64,000 nucleotides of DNA from Maridesulfovibrio sp. (lineage in GTDB: Bacteria; Desulfobacterota; Desulfovibrionia; Desulfovibrionales; Desulfovibrionaceae): contig NZ_OY763932.1 of assembly GCF_963667685.1 (NCBI RefSeq), forward strand, positions 186,001 to 250,000. The letters run 5' to 3'. Below are positions 38,902-48,279 of this stretch, piece after piece. The first letter of the stretch is position 1. Every line of letters starts with the position of its first letter. The position numbers and the translations under genes are program-made. The notes under the pieces are model-generated. The model was not told the DNA's origin. It ran no database searches and saw nothing but the letters and a program-made list of their open reading frames with translations.

Positions 38902-40095
38902 TTACTCCAGAATTTCGGTAACAACTCCTGCGCCTACGGTACGGCCACCTTCGCGAATAGCGAAGCGCAGACCCGGATCCATAGCGATGGGGTTGATCAT
39001 TTCTACGTTGAAAGTTGCGTTATCACCAGGCATAACCATTTCAACGCCTTCTTCAAGAGTTACAACACCGGTGATGTCAGTTGTACGGAAGTAGAACTGA
39101 GGACGGTAACCGGAGAAGAAAGGAGTGTGGCGTCCACCTTCGTCTTTGGACAGAACATAAACTTCTGCTTTGAACTTAGTGTGGGGATTGATGGACTTAG
39201 GAGCTGCGAGAACCTGACCGCGCTCAACTTCATCACGCTTGGTACCACGAAGGAGAACACCAACGTTGTCACCAGCCTGACCCTGGTCGAGGAGTTTGCG
39301 GAACATTTCAACACCGGTACAGGTGGTCTTAACGGTCTCGCGGATACCCACGATTTCAACTTCTTCACCAACTTTGATGATACCGCGCTCTACACGACCG
39401 GTAACAACGGTACCACGACCGGAGATGGAGAAAACGTCTTCGATAGGCATAAGGAAAGGTTTATCGATGTCACGCTCAGGCTCTTCGATGTAGGAGTCAC
39501 AAGCAGCAAGCAGGTCAAGGATGGGCTTTGCAGCTTCTTCGTCTGCGCTTTCGCATTCGAGAGCTTTAAGAGCGGAACCCTGGATAACGGGAAGGTCATC
39601 ACCGGGGAATTCGTAGGAGGAGAGAAGTTCACGAACTTCCATTTCTACGAGTTCGAGGAGTTCTTCATCGTCAACCATGTCGCATTTGTTCAGGAATACA
39701 ACGATTCCGGGAACACCAACCTGACGAGCGAGCAGGATGTGCTCACGAGTCTGAGGCATGGGACCGTCAGTAGCAGCAACAACGAGGATTGCGCCGTCCA
39801 TCTGAGCAGCACCAGTGATCATGTTTTTGATGTAGTCAGCGTGACCGGGGCAGTCTACGTGAGCGTAGTGACGTGCGTCGGTTTCGTATTCTACGTGAGC
39901 GGTAGCAATGGTGATACCGCGTTCTTTTTCTTCGGGAGCCTTGTCAATTTCATCGAAAGCAACGTAAGAGCCGTTACCTGCGAGACCTGCAATCTTGGTG
40001 ATAGCAGCGGTCAGAGTGGTTTTACCGTGGTCAATGTGACCGATGGTACCAATATTAACATGAGGCTTACCGCGTTCAAATTTAGCCTTACCCAT
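38902..40095 (-). CDS. tuf: Translation elongation factor Tu
   Basis: 397 residues. G1 [16 protein letters not shown]3 [21 protein letters not shown]4 [29 protein letters not shown] opens, and [13 protein letters not shown] closes, the usual EF-Tu ends. It delivers aminoacyl-tRNA to the ribosome. It follows four tRNA genes and precedes rpmG. This is the only tuf in the window; the str cluster has fusA but no tuf. Confidence 0.98.
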   Translation of the reverse strand: MGKAKFERGKPHVNIGTIGHIDHGKTTLTAAITKIAGLAGNGSYVAFDEIDKAPEEKERGITIATAHVEYETDARHYAHVDCPGHADYIKNMITGAAQMDGAILVVAATDGPMPQTREHILLARQVGVPGIVVFLNKCDMVDDEELLELVEMEVRELLSSYEFPGDDLPVIQGSALKALECESADEEAAKPILDLLAACDSYIEEPERDIDKPFLMPIEDVFSISGRGTVVTGRVERGIIKVGEEVEIVGIRETVKTTCTGVEMFRKLLDQGQAGDNVGVLLRGTKRDEVERGQVLAAPKSINPHTKFKAEVYVLSKDEGGRHTPFFSGYRPQFYFRTTDITGVVTLEEGVEMVMPGDNATFNVEMINPIAMDPGLRFAIREGGRTVGAGVVTEILE

Positions 40096-40165
40096 GATAA
40101 ATCCCCCTAATTTAAATAGAGTTTTTAATGATTTAAAGCGTCAAAGGTCATACAACACAAATGTA

Positions 40166-40241
<76 letters not shown>

Positions 40242-40285
40242 ATCCTCTATTAAACGCGCAGGAATGGACTAGGGTAAGTTCATTA

Positions 40286-40361
40286 TGGAGCGGGAAACGG
40301 GATTCGAACCCGCAACCCTCAGCTTGGAAGGCTGATGCTCTAGCCGTTGAGCTATTCCCGC
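40286..40361 (-). tRNA. tRNA-Gly (TCC anticodon)
   Basis: GCGGGAA acceptor with TTCCCGC partner, anticodon arm CAGC-CTTCCAA-GCTG (anticodon TCC) and T-arm GCGGGTTCGAATCCCGT on the reverse strand. The 3' CCA is encoded. Confidence 0.95.
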
Positions 40362-40420
40362 ACCCTATGTCCGTAGTTTAACAGCAGGCCTACCTGCCTC
40401 CTACAGCGCGAATATCTAAG

Positions 40421-40505
40421 TGGTGGTGGGGGGAGGATTCGAACCTCCGAAGGCGTTGCCGACAGATTTACAGTCTGTTCCCTTTGGCCACTCGGGAACC
40501 CCACC
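40421..40505 (-). tRNA. tRNA-Tyr (GTA anticodon)
   Basis: An 85-base tRNA with a long variable arm (TCGGCAACGCCTTCGGA region), acceptor GGTGGGG/CCCCACC, and anticodon loop CTGTAAA (anticodon GTA) on the reverse strand. CCA is encoded. Confidence 0.95.
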
Positions 40506-40528
40506 ACTATATATTGTTGTCACTTTGC

Positions 40529-40604
40529 TGGAGCTGGCGATGGGACTTGAACCCGCAACCTGCTGATTACAAATCAGCTGCTCTACCAATTGAGCTACGC
40601 CAGC
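40529..40604 (-). tRNA. tRNA-Thr (TGT anticodon)
   Basis: GCTGGCG acceptor with CGCCAGC partner, anticodon arm GCTGA-TTTGTAA-TCAGC (anticodon TGT) and T-arm GCGGGTTCAAGTCCCAT on the reverse strand. CCA is encoded. It is the first tRNA of the tRNA-tuf transcript. Confidence 0.95.
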
Positions 40605-40619
40605 CCTCGTGAGCGAATC

Positions 40620-40648
40620 TTTCTACAAGCTCTGTTTTCAAATTGCAA
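40620..40648 (-). promoter_or_regulatory. Promoter P2 of the tRNA-tuf operon
   Basis: On the reverse strand TTGCAA (40648-40643), a 17-base spacer and TAGAAA (40625-40620) lie just before the first tRNA. Upstream is an A/T block (40649-40667) resembling an UP element for the alpha C-terminal domain. Confidence 0.5.
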
Positions 40649-40728
40649 GAACTTTTTTAATTTTTTTAAATCCGTTCTCGTCTTGAAAACTTCGTTGAAC
40701 TCGTGATCCGCCGAAGCAACGAAGCGGG

Positions 40729-40757
40729 GTTTAAATGGAAATCGCCTTTCAAGTCAA
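40729..40757 (-). promoter_or_regulatory. Promoter P1 of the tRNA-tuf operon
   Basis: TTGACT (40757-40752), a 17-base spacer and TTAAAC (40734-40729) on the reverse strand, followed by a G/C-rich CCCGC, a discriminator typical of stringently controlled stable-RNA promoters. An A/T tract (about 40768-40786) nearly identical to that before P2 lies upstream. Confidence 0.5.
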
Positions 40758-40919
40758 CACCTTTTTTGAACTTTTTTTAATTTTTCTGAAAATAACATGC
40801 TCTGAATCTGCTACAAACGCAGGCAGGCTTTGACTTTACAGACATTTGGACGTAATTGACTGCCCTCGGCCCTATAGGCCGACTTTTAGAATAAATACTA
40901 TATTCTCAGGAATAACGAC

Positions 40920-41891
40920 ATGAAATCACTTCCAATAAGTCCAGATAAACCATGGCTGGCCCCACTGGCCGGCTACTCTGACTTACCCTTTCGCATGCTC
41001 TGCCGCAACCGCGGCTGTGCAGTGGCATGCACCGAAATGGTCAGCGTGAAAGGGCTAAAATACGACGGCAAAGGAACCAAAGCCCTGCTTGCTACCTGCC
41101 AGGAGGATGCGCCGCTGGTTGTTCAACTCTTCGGCGGGGAGCCGCAGGATTATTCCGATACTATGCCCCAACTGATTGATGAGGGCCACACTTTTTTTGA
41201 TTTAAACTCAGGCTGTCCGGTAAAGAAAGTCCTCAAAACCGGAGGCGGTTCGGCTTTACATCTCGACCCTGACCGCCTTGTTGAAACGGCTGCGACGATG
41301 GTCAAAATAGCAGGCGAAGGACATGTCGGTGTTAAATTCCGGCTGGGCTTTATGAGTGGTGAAGATAATTACCTTGAAATCGCAAGGAGACTTGAAGATG
41401 TCGGTGTTGCGTGGCTGACTATGCACCCTCGCTATGCCAAACAGATGTTTTCAGGGAAAGCGGACTGGTCGAAATTGGCTGTTCTAAAACAAAATGTGTC
41501 CGTGCCTGTGATTGGCAGCGGTGACCTTTTTACAGCTGAAGACGCAATGGAATGTATAAGGCAAACAGGAATCGATGGGATTATGTTTGCCCGCGGAGCC
41601 CTGTATGATCCTGCTATTTTCGTCCGCTATCTAACCCTGCTTGACGATCCCAGATGCGATAGTCTTCCACCGTTCGATCTTGGAAAAACGATGGAAGAGC
41701 ATATCATCAGTACCCGTGAATTCGACGGCAGCAAGCGTTCTTTCAGGAAAATCCGCTCCATTCTACCCCGGTACGCTAAAGGAATGGATGGAATCCGCGC
41801 TATCAGAACCAAGCTCACCTCCTGCGAGGACTGGGACGAGCTCATTGCTGCAGCACGTGAAGTTTCCACGCTAACCCGAGAGCGTTGCTAA
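40920..41891 (+). CDS. tRNA-dihydrouridine synthase (Dus family)
   Basis: 323 residues. Dus enzymes reduce uridines in the tRNA D-loop using FMN and NAD(P)H. LAPLAGYSDLPFRMLCR opens the FMN barrel, FDLNSGCPVKKVLKTGGGSA holds the active-site cysteine, and KFRLGF, MHPRYAKQMFSGKADW and VIGSGDLF complete the signature. DusB-like by overall form, but the specificity class cannot be set by eye. It begins next to the divergent tRNA promoters, a functional match but not an operon. Confidence 0.92.
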   Translation: MKSLPISPDKPWLAPLAGYSDLPFRMLCRNRGCAVACTEMVSVKGLKYDGKGTKALLATCQEDAPLVVQLFGGEPQDYSDTMPQLIDEGHTFFDLNSGCPVKKVLKTGGGSALHLDPDRLVETAATMVKIAGEGHVGVKFRLGFMSGEDNYLEIARRLEDVGVAWLTMHPRYAKQMFSGKADWSKLAVLKQNVSVPVIGSGDLFTAEDAMECIRQTGIDGIMFARGALYDPAIFVRYLTLLDDPRCDSLPPFDLGKTMEEHIISTREFDGSKRSFRKIRSILPRYAKGMDGIRAIRTKLTSCEDWDELIAAAREVSTLTRERC

Positions 41892-41914
41892 CCTATATTT
41901 TTTTTAAGCGATTG

Positions 41915-41942
41915 TTGACGATAACACTCTTTAAAGCATAAT
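41915..41942 (+). promoter_or_regulatory. Sigma70 promoter of cheV1
   Basis: TTGACG (41915-41920), a 16-base spacer and CATAAT (41937-41942), 49 bases before the ATG at 41992. Both hexamers match five of six. Confidence 0.5.
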
Positions 41943-41991
41943 ATAAATACTGAAATCAAACTGCTGAATCAGATTTAAACCGGAGATACAC

Positions 41992-42939
41992 ATGGCCCAG
42001 ACCGATATTTTGCTCGAAGCGGGAACCAATGAACTTGAAATTGTTGAGTTCTGGCTTGAAGAAGAGCCTCGCGAAGAAGGCGAAGGCAACTATCGCGGCT
42101 TTTACGGTGTTAACGTAGCCAAAGTACTCGAAATAATAAGAATACCTGAGAGAATAACCAAACTTCCAAAGGTTGCGCACTCCGCAATCATGGGAACTTT
42201 CAACCTGCGGAATAAAGTAATTCCTCTTGTTGACCTGAGCCACTGGCTAAAAAAACCCAGAGTGGAAACAGAACCCCCTAAAGTAATTGTTACCGAATTT
42301 AATAACGTTTCCTCAGCATTCCTCGTTTCAGGTGTAACCAGAATTCACAGAATCAGCTGGGAAAAAGTCGAAGCGCCTTCCACTTATGTTTCCAGTCTTT
42401 CAGAAGATTCCATCACTGGTGTTGTAAAGTTTGAGGACCGTATTTCCCTCATTCTTGACCTTGAAAAAATTGTGGCTGAGTTGAATCCCGATCTCGGGCT
42501 TCGGCTTGATGATTCCATAGACTGGAACAACACTGCCGGATATAAGGCGATTATAGCCGACGACTCTACACTTATCAGGGAAATGCTTTTTGAAATGATG
42601 GTAAGGGCCAAATTCTCAGTCGAGATGGCCAATACAGGCCGTGACTGCTGGGAGAAACTACTGGCCATGAAAGCCAAATCAATTGAGGAAGGCAAGCCTA
42701 TTACCGACTACATCAATGTTGTCATTTCAGACATTGAAATGCCGGTCATGGATGGGCACAACCTCACCGTCCGCATCAAAGCGGATGAAGTTCTTAAAGA
42801 ACTGCCTGTAATCCTTTTCTCATCGATTATTACCGACAAACTTCGCCATAAAGGCATTTCAGTCGGTGCTGACGACCAGATATCTAAGCCGGAAGTAACC
42901 CAACTGGCACAGCGTGCAATTGCGTTGATCGAAAAATAA
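41992..42939 (+). CDS. CheV-type chemotaxis protein (CheW-receiver)
   Basis: 315 residues. An N-terminal CheW domain (about 1-165, with FYGVNVAKVLEI and GTFNLRNKVIPLVDLSHWL) is followed by a receiver domain (about 180-315). The receiver keeps the acidic pair (IIADDS), the phospho-acceptor Asp (VVISDIEMPVMDG) and the conserved Lys (ISKPE). CheV proteins couple chemoreceptors to CheA and adapt through phosphorylation. A close paralogue, sharing the N-terminal LLE(A/T)GTNELEI(V/L)EF, is at 49053. The ClC gene follows 17 bases downstream and may be co-transcribed. Confidence 0.92.
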   Translation: MAQTDILLEAGTNELEIVEFWLEEEPREEGEGNYRGFYGVNVAKVLEIIRIPERITKLPKVAHSAIMGTFNLRNKVIPLVDLSHWLKKPRVETEPPKVIVTEFNNVSSAFLVSGVTRIHRISWEKVEAPSTYVSSLSEDSITGVVKFEDRISLILDLEKIVAELNPDLGLRLDDSIDWNNTAGYKAIIADDSTLIREMLFEMMVRAKFSVEMANTGRDCWEKLLAMKAKSIEEGKPITDYINVVISDIEMPVMDGHNLTVRIKADEVLKELPVILFSSIITDKLRHKGISVGADDQISKPEVTQLAQRAIALIEK

Positions 42940-42956
42940 ACATTCTGGAAATCATA

Positions 42957-44729
42957 ATGGTTTCCCACTCCGTGACAAAAACAGATAAACGTACTGGACA
43001 CTCTTTTAATCCGAGGGTCCAGTACGTTTTACTTATGTCTTTTTCCGTAGCCATCGGCATGGCAGCAGCAGGTGGAGCCTTCCTTTTCCGCTGGATGATT
43101 GAAAATTTTCAACATCTGTTCTGGTCCGGCGGTCCCTCTTTCCTCGATATGGCGGTAAGCTCACCTTGGTGGTTGACACTTTTACTGCCATGTGCGGGAG
43201 GGCTGGTGGCCGGTATTATTATTACCCGTTGGGCTCCTGAAGCCAAAGGCCCCGGAGTTCCTGAAGTAATCAAAGCAATTGCCGTTCGTGGCGGGGTTAT
43301 CCGGCACCGTATAACCTTTCTCAAAGCGCTGGTGACCAGTCTGCTGATCGGCTGTGGAGCCTCAGTGGGACGAGAAGGTCCTGTCGTTCAAATCGGTGCA
43401 TCTCTAGGCTCATCAGCTGCGCGACTCTTCCGGCTTGATCCATCCATGCTCCCGGTCTGCGTTGCTTCCGGTGCCGCGGCTGGAATTTCTGCAACTTTCA
43501 ATGCCCCGCTCACCGGGACTCTTTTCGCCATCGAAATCCTGCTTCTGGATACGGAAATGTCCTACGTCAGCCACATCATCGTGGCTTCCGTAACAGCATC
43601 TGCACTCTCAAAATTATTTTGGGGAGACTTTCCCACTTTTGAAGCTCCAAAATTTATTTTCAATAATTTCAGCGAACTAATAATTTTCTTTCTTCTTGGA
43701 ATACTTGCCGGACTGGTCTCAATCGCTTTTGTAAACATGATCCGCCTTTCCGAAAAAGCATTCGACAGCATACCTATCCCGGAATGGATCAAACCCGGTC
43801 TTGGCGGCCTGATCCTCGGAGCCATGGCACTTAAAATTCCAGCCATTCTCGGCGTGGGGTACGAAGCTGTCAACATGGGACTGACTGGAGTTCTTCCGCT
43901 TGATATAGCTATACTTCTTCTGGGAGCCAAGCTAGTTGCCACTTCCCTGTGTATAGGATCAGGCATGAGCGGTGGTATTTTTGCTCCTTCTCTGGTTCTG
44001 GGTGCCGCGCTGGGGATATCGGTCAGCTCGACGATCAATATGTTTTTTCCCGAGCTGGCCCTCACACATGGACAATACGCACTAGTAGGAATGGGGACAG
44101 TCGTCGCCGGGACAACCCTTGCACCGATTACCGCAGTTTTAACAGTTTTCGAGCTCACCTATTCATATAAAATAATTCTGCCCATGATGGTCGGCTGCAT
44201 AACGAGTGCACTAGTAGTGCGCATACTCAATGGCTATTCCGTGTACGAAGCCAAGTTGTTACGGCAAGGAATTAATATACTTCGCGGTCATGATGAATCT
44301 GTCATGGTCAATATTCCCCTAAAAGAGGTAATGGAAACTGAATTTGACTATCTGCACACCACAGACAGCCTTACAAAAGCTGCCGAGATGGTCCTTAATT
44401 CTGAATTTCCCCATTTTCCGGTGTTGGATGATGAAAATAAACTTGCCGGGATTCTGACTTTGCACGACATGCGGGATTTTTTGAAAACTACGCTGGACTT
44501 AAAAAGCGGTACTGAAATTGTGGACACACTGATGGTTCGCACGATCGTGTCTCTGCCTGCTGATTCCAATTTAAAAGAGGCTATTCTAAAATTTGAAAGG
44601 ACCGGTGTTTCATTCTTACCGCTTATGAATAAAGACAACAGCGTTGCAGGAATCATTAAATCCAAAGAAGCCATGAAAATATTCCGCGATAGACGATATA
44701 AAAATAAAATTCTATCAGCCGCTATTTAA
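42957..44729 (+). CDS. ClC-type chloride channel/transporter with CBS domains
   Basis: 590 residues. The membrane part has the ClC motifs GPGVPE, GREGP with the gating Glu at about 140, and GGIFAPSLVLGAALG. The last about 130 residues form two CBS domains (LKEVMETEFDYL and VDTLMVRTIVSLPADS regions), which often sense nucleotides. ClC proteins pass chloride or exchange it for protons. It starts 17 bases after cheV1, so a shared transcript is likely, an unusual pairing. It converges on the EAL gene with a 12-base gap. Confidence 0.92.
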   Translation: MVSHSVTKTDKRTGHSFNPRVQYVLLMSFSVAIGMAAAGGAFLFRWMIENFQHLFWSGGPSFLDMAVSSPWWLTLLLPCAGGLVAGIIITRWAPEAKGPGVPEVIKAIAVRGGVIRHRITFLKALVTSLLIGCGASVGREGPVVQIGASLGSSAARLFRLDPSMLPVCVASGAAAGISATFNAPLTGTLFAIEILLLDTEMSYVSHIIVASVTASALSKLFWGDFPTFEAPKFIFNNFSELIIFFLLGILAGLVSIAFVNMIRLSEKAFDSIPIPEWIKPGLGGLILGAMALKIPAILGVGYEAVNMGLTGVLPLDIAILLLGAKLVATSLCIGSGMSGGIFAPSLVLGAALGISVSSTINMFFPELALTHGQYALVGMGTVVAGTTLAPITAVLTVFELTYSYKIILPMMVGCITSALVVRILNGYSVYEAKLLRQGINILRGHDESVMVNIPLKEVMETEFDYLHTTDSLTKAAEMVLNSEFPHFPVLDDENKLAGILTLHDMRDFLKTTLDLKSGTEIVDTLMVRTIVSLPADSNLKEAILKFERTGVSFLPLMNKDNSVAGIIKSKEAMKIFRDRRYKNKILSAAI

Positions 44730-44741
44730 TAATATAAAAAA

Positions 44742-45971
44742 TTACGACCTAACATATTCAAGAATGAGGATACGCCCCCTGCGGCTACCGTCCTTGTAGA
44801 AATAACCTGCAATATAATTATAACCTGTGCGGCAAAGTGGGTCAGGAGTATGAGTTCCTGCTATTTTTTCAAAGCCTGAATTAAGATAAACAAAGATTTC
44901 ACTGTCACTATGGTCGCTTCCGACAGCAGAATTAACAAGTTTTATCCCCAGCGGATCAGCCGCTCTTCCCGATAATCTCTTCGAGAGCTGTTTTCCGGAA
45001 GCGCTAAGGATATACGCCGAAACAATTTTGGAATTTTTCTTAATTAATTCTTCGAGAATCCGGTTCATCTCACCATCTTCTTCCTGCTGCAATCTCGTCA
45101 TCGTACTTTTCAAAAGTAGATGGATATCCCGAAAAACTTCCTGCAACAACTGGATATTTTTTTTACTACGGTCCTTAAGCGCAGCGCTTACCCGGCTAAC
45201 CCTATCACCGAAAGAATCCTTTTCACCACTACCTGTAGAGCTATCAGCATAAAAAAAACCTTGTTGCAAACTGAAACCGGCCTGAGCAAAAACCACAGCC
45301 TCTTCTTCACTCTCAACACCCTTAGCCACGGGTATTATGCCCCTGCGAATAAGACTAGCAGCAAAAGCTGCCAGTTCCCCCTTAGCTTCAGCCACACCGC
45401 CAATATTTGCATAAATTTTTGAATCTAATTTCACAAAATCAGGTTTGACGCGCGTCAGAATCTTCGCACATTCAGTAGATCCATCAACATTATCTACGGA
45501 CACTTTGTAACCTTGTTCATGAGCAATTCGAAGCAGATTAAAAGGAATCTCCTTGCTGAGCTGCTCAACATCCAACTCCAAAGTTATCATATTTGGAGAG
45601 TATCCATATGATGCCACAAGCTGGTGGGGACTGATTATTTGAGACTCGTCACGGCTATATATATTTGAATTGATATTTAAAAAAAGTATTATGTCCCTAT
45701 ATTTGTCGTATAAAGGTTTGTATGCTTCCAGACTTTTGCCGAGGCAGACTTCCTCCACTTTAAGTTGAGCCTTAATAGGTAAAGCGGAATTGAATAAGCA
45801 GGCCGGCCCGACAGAAGGTTCTCCTTTTTCATCTACACCACGGGCAAGGGCCTCAAAGCCTATTACAGTCTTAGATAACAGCGAAACTACCGGCTGGAAA
45901 TAAATAGTGATGCCATCTTCAATAACAACCCTGCTGATGGCTGTGATACAATTTTTTATATCGATATCCAT
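44742..45971 (-). CDS. Degenerate EAL-domain protein with C-terminal sensor-like region
   Basis: 409 residues from the ATG at 45971, which has GGAG six bases upstream; a start four codons earlier is less likely. The EAL domain (about 20-245) keeps E40-A-L, N99, E132, D160 and K181, but the second Asp of the DD pair is Asn (D160-N161) and AEGVE reads AKGVE (K217). Loss of these metal/catalytic residues predicts weak or no c-di-GMP phosphodiesterase activity; a binding or scaffold role is possible. About 250-409 is a helix plus a PAS/Cache-like fold (KIVSAYILSASGKQLSKRL), recalling YkuI-type proteins. No signal or membrane segment is seen. Confidence 0.85.
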   Translation of the reverse strand: MDIDIKNCITAISRVVIEDGITIYFQPVVSLLSKTVIGFEALARGVDEKGEPSVGPACLFNSALPIKAQLKVEEVCLGKSLEAYKPLYDKYRDIILFLNINSNIYSRDESQIISPHQLVASYGYSPNMITLELDVEQLSKEIPFNLLRIAHEQGYKVSVDNVDGSTECAKILTRVKPDFVKLDSKIYANIGGVAEAKGELAAFAASLIRRGIIPVAKGVESEEEAVVFAQAGFSLQQGFFYADSSTGSGEKDSFGDRVSRVSAALKDRSKKNIQLLQEVFRDIHLLLKSTMTRLQQEEDGEMNRILEELIKKNSKIVSAYILSASGKQLSKRLSGRAADPLGIKLVNSAVGSDHSDSEIFVYLNSGFEKIAGTHTPDPLCRTGYNYIAGYFYKDGSRRGRILILEYVRS

Positions 45972-46033
45972 GCTGCTCTCCATTTATTTTAATTAAGCCT
46001 AGCATCTTTTATATTAAATTCATATTTACAAAA

Positions 46034-46066
46034 AAAAGGACTGTGGAAAACCACAGTCCTTTTAAT
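46034..46066 (-). terminator. Intrinsic terminator after hypE
   Basis: On the reverse strand AAAAGGACTGTGG pairs perfectly with CCACAGTCCTTTT around a four-base loop, followed by a run of T. It ends the hypD-hypE unit. Confidence 0.9.
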
Positions 46067-46114
46067 TAGCATACAGCTTGTCAAAGCTGACCACTTTCAT
46101 CTGCAAAATTCTAT

Positions 46115-47122
46115 TTAACAGATTCTGGGAAGTTGCTCCCCTTCTAGCATGTTCAGTAACCTGCGTCCTCCAAGCGGAGTGACAAGAATGACTTTGCCGG
46201 GATTAGATTCTGTGATGGTTCCCACCTGGCAGGCATTTCTGCCAAGCTCGTCAGCACGCATAATTTCGAGGGCCTTTTCTGCATACTCCTGAGGCAGGAT
46301 ACACAGGAACTTACCTTCATTAGCCAGATAAAGCGGGTCAAGACCGAGAAAGGAACAACCTCCGGCTACCTCAGGGAGTACCGGAATCGTGGATTCTTCC
46401 AGCTCGCAACAGACATTTGAAGAAACGGTAATCTCATTGAGCGTAGTTGCCAGCCCCCCACGAGTGGGGTCACGCAGGACATGAATGTCGGGAATTTCCT
46501 GTACCAGCTTAACCAGCAGATGATTCAAGGCCGCACTGTCGCTCTGCACATTGGATTCAAGCGATAATCCTTCACGGGTTCCAAGAATGGTCAATCCGTG
46601 ATCGCCCATAGTTCCGCTAACCAGCACAGCATCCCCTACAGCGGCTCGATCTCCGCTGGGAGCGGGGTCAGCAATAATTTCACCGACTCCGGTAGTATTA
46701 ATAAAAATTTTATCCACCATCCCCTTGGGAACAACCTTTGTATCGCCGGTAACAATATTGACACCAGCGTGTCTGCAAGCCTCCCCCATAGATTTAACGA
46801 TTCTTTCCAAATCATCCATGGGCAGACCTTCTTCAATAATATAGGCACAGGTCAGGTACCGGGGAATAGCTCCGAGCATGGCAACGTCATTCACCGTACC
46901 GTGCACTGCCAGTGATCCGATATCCCCACCGGGAAAAAAGATTGGATCAACGGTAAAGCTGTCCGTGCTCATGGAAATCCTGCCGTTAAGATTCAAGGTG
47001 GCGGCATCATTGAGCCTGTCCAATTCATCGTTTGCAAAATGCTTGAGAAAAAGTTCGGAAATCAGCCTCTGGGAGGCTCTTCCGCCGGAACCGTAATCAA
47101 GTAAAACTTTATCTGAGGACAT
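46115..47122 (-). CDS. hypE: Hydrogenase maturation protein HypE
   Basis: 335 residues. HypE converts the HypF-delivered carbamoyl group to thiocyanate for the Fe(CN)2CO centre of [NiFe]-hydrogenases. DYGSGGRASQRLISE, GDIGSLAVHGTVNDVAMLGA and DPTRGGLATTLNEI are family signatures, and the C-terminal PRIC carries the essential cysteine. It begins one base after hypD stops. Confidence 0.97.
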   Translation of the reverse strand: MSSDKVLLDYGSGGRASQRLISELFLKHFANDELDRLNDAATLNLNGRISMSTDSFTVDPIFFPGGDIGSLAVHGTVNDVAMLGAIPRYLTCAYIIEEGLPMDDLERIVKSMGEACRHAGVNIVTGDTKVVPKGMVDKIFINTTGVGEIIADPAPSGDRAAVGDAVLVSGTMGDHGLTILGTREGLSLESNVQSDSAALNHLLVKLVQEIPDIHVLRDPTRGGLATTLNEITVSSNVCCELEESTIPVLPEVAGGCSFLGLDPLYLANEGKFLCILPQEYAEKALEIMRADELGRNACQVGTITESNPGKVILVTPLGGRRLLNMLEGEQLPRIC

Positions 47123-47123
47123 A

Positions 47124-48218
47124 TTAATCTACTTTATATTTGAAGTAAGCGGCGCAACTGCCTTCAGTTGAAACCATACAGGGCCCTACCGGCTTGGCAG
47201 GAGTACAGGCCTTTCCAAATAAGGGACAGTCCTCTGGGGACATCTTCCCTTTAAGGACTTCGCCACACTTACACCCCGGTAGCGCTGGGCATTCGCCAAT
47301 ATTGAGATTGAAAATTTTCTTGGCATCATATTGTTCAAACTCTTTGCGGAACTCCAAACCACTGTTCGGAATCTTCCCTATTCCCCGCCAAAGAGCATCC
47401 GATTCTTCAAAAACCTGATACATAACTTCAACCGCTTTAGGATTTCCGTTCTCCGAAACACCGCGCACGTACTGGTTTTCCACCTTAGGATGATCCAATT
47501 TAGAAGAGCGAACCATCATCAGAAGTGCCTGCAGGATGTCCACAGGATCGAACCCGGTGACAACAGCGGGCTTGTCGTATTTTTCCCCAATAAAATCATA
47601 GGGGTGGATACCGATTACAGTGGAAACGTGACCGGGCAGGATGAAACCGTCAATACGGGTTTCCGGGTCGGAAATAAGAATATCAAGCGCAGGCGGAACC
47701 AGTTTATGGAAAGAAAGGACTTTAAAATTATCCAGCCCCTGCTGCTGGGCCATCAATACCGTCGCGGCAATGGTCGGAGCAGTGGTTTCAAAACCAACTC
47801 CCAAAAAAACAACGGTGCTTTCTGGATTCTTGCGTGCCAGGTCAAGCGCATCAAAAGGTGAGTATATTATTTCAACACGCGCACCGTCAGCCTGCGCATT
47901 CTTCAGACAATGCCCCCTATCTCCCGGAACCTTGATCAGATCACCGAATGTAGCAACGATTACACCGTCTTTTCCAGCCAGATCAAGAAATGCGTTGACC
48001 TCTGATTCATGAGTAACGCAAACAGGGCACCCAGGACCGCTGAGGTGGATGACTTCATCAGGTAAAACAGAATGCAGCCCACTGCGAAAAATTGAAACAG
48101 TATGCGTTCCGCAGACTTCCATGAACCTGATCTCCCCTTCCAGCTCATCCCGCAAACGCGCCAGAAGATCTTTACATATTTTCGGATCATTAAATTTATC
48201 CAAAATCTCAAGCGACAA
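47124..48218 (-). CDS. hypD: Hydrogenase maturation protein HypD
   Basis: 364 residues. HypD is the [4Fe-4S] scaffold on which Fe(CN)2CO is built with HypC. Motifs: MEVCGTHTVSIFRSGL, LSGPGCPVCVTHESEV, and C-terminal cluster cysteines around PALPGCKCGEVLKG and CPLFGKACTP. The start is a TTG at 48218 behind GGGGGTG; no better ATG is in frame. It is paired with hypE; hypA, B, C and F are not in the window. Confidence 0.97.
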   Translation of the reverse strand: MSLEILDKFNDPKICKDLLARLRDELEGEIRFMEVCGTHTVSIFRSGLHSVLPDEVIHLSGPGCPVCVTHESEVNAFLDLAGKDGVIVATFGDLIKVPGDRGHCLKNAQADGARVEIIYSPFDALDLARKNPESTVVFLGVGFETTAPTIAATVLMAQQQGLDNFKVLSFHKLVPPALDILISDPETRIDGFILPGHVSTVIGIHPYDFIGEKYDKPAVVTGFDPVDILQALLMMVRSSKLDHPKVENQYVRGVSENGNPKAVEVMYQVFEESDALWRGIGKIPNSGLEFRKEFEQYDAKKIFNLNIGECPALPGCKCGEVLKGKMSPEDCPLFGKACTPAKPVGPCMVSTEGSCAAYFKYKVD

Positions 48219-48279
48219 GGAACACCCCCAAAGTTAGCTTTTCCTAAAGCATATCCATGCCTGAACACTACCATCTGAA

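Larger units (their letters stand above)
40605..40919. other. 315-base gap between the tRNA-tuf operon and dusB, with stable-RNA promoters
   Basis: No gene. Two reverse-strand promoters, each with an AT-rich UP-like tract, are described below. CTTCGTTG (40690-40697) and CAACGAAG (40717-40724) form an inverted repeat between them. The rest holds the forward start of dusB at 40920. Confidence 0.6.

Noticed and set aside
38761-40110. 449-codon open frame on the forward strand
   Set aside because: Antisense to tuf and rpmG, and its composition is a mirror of EF-Tu codons.
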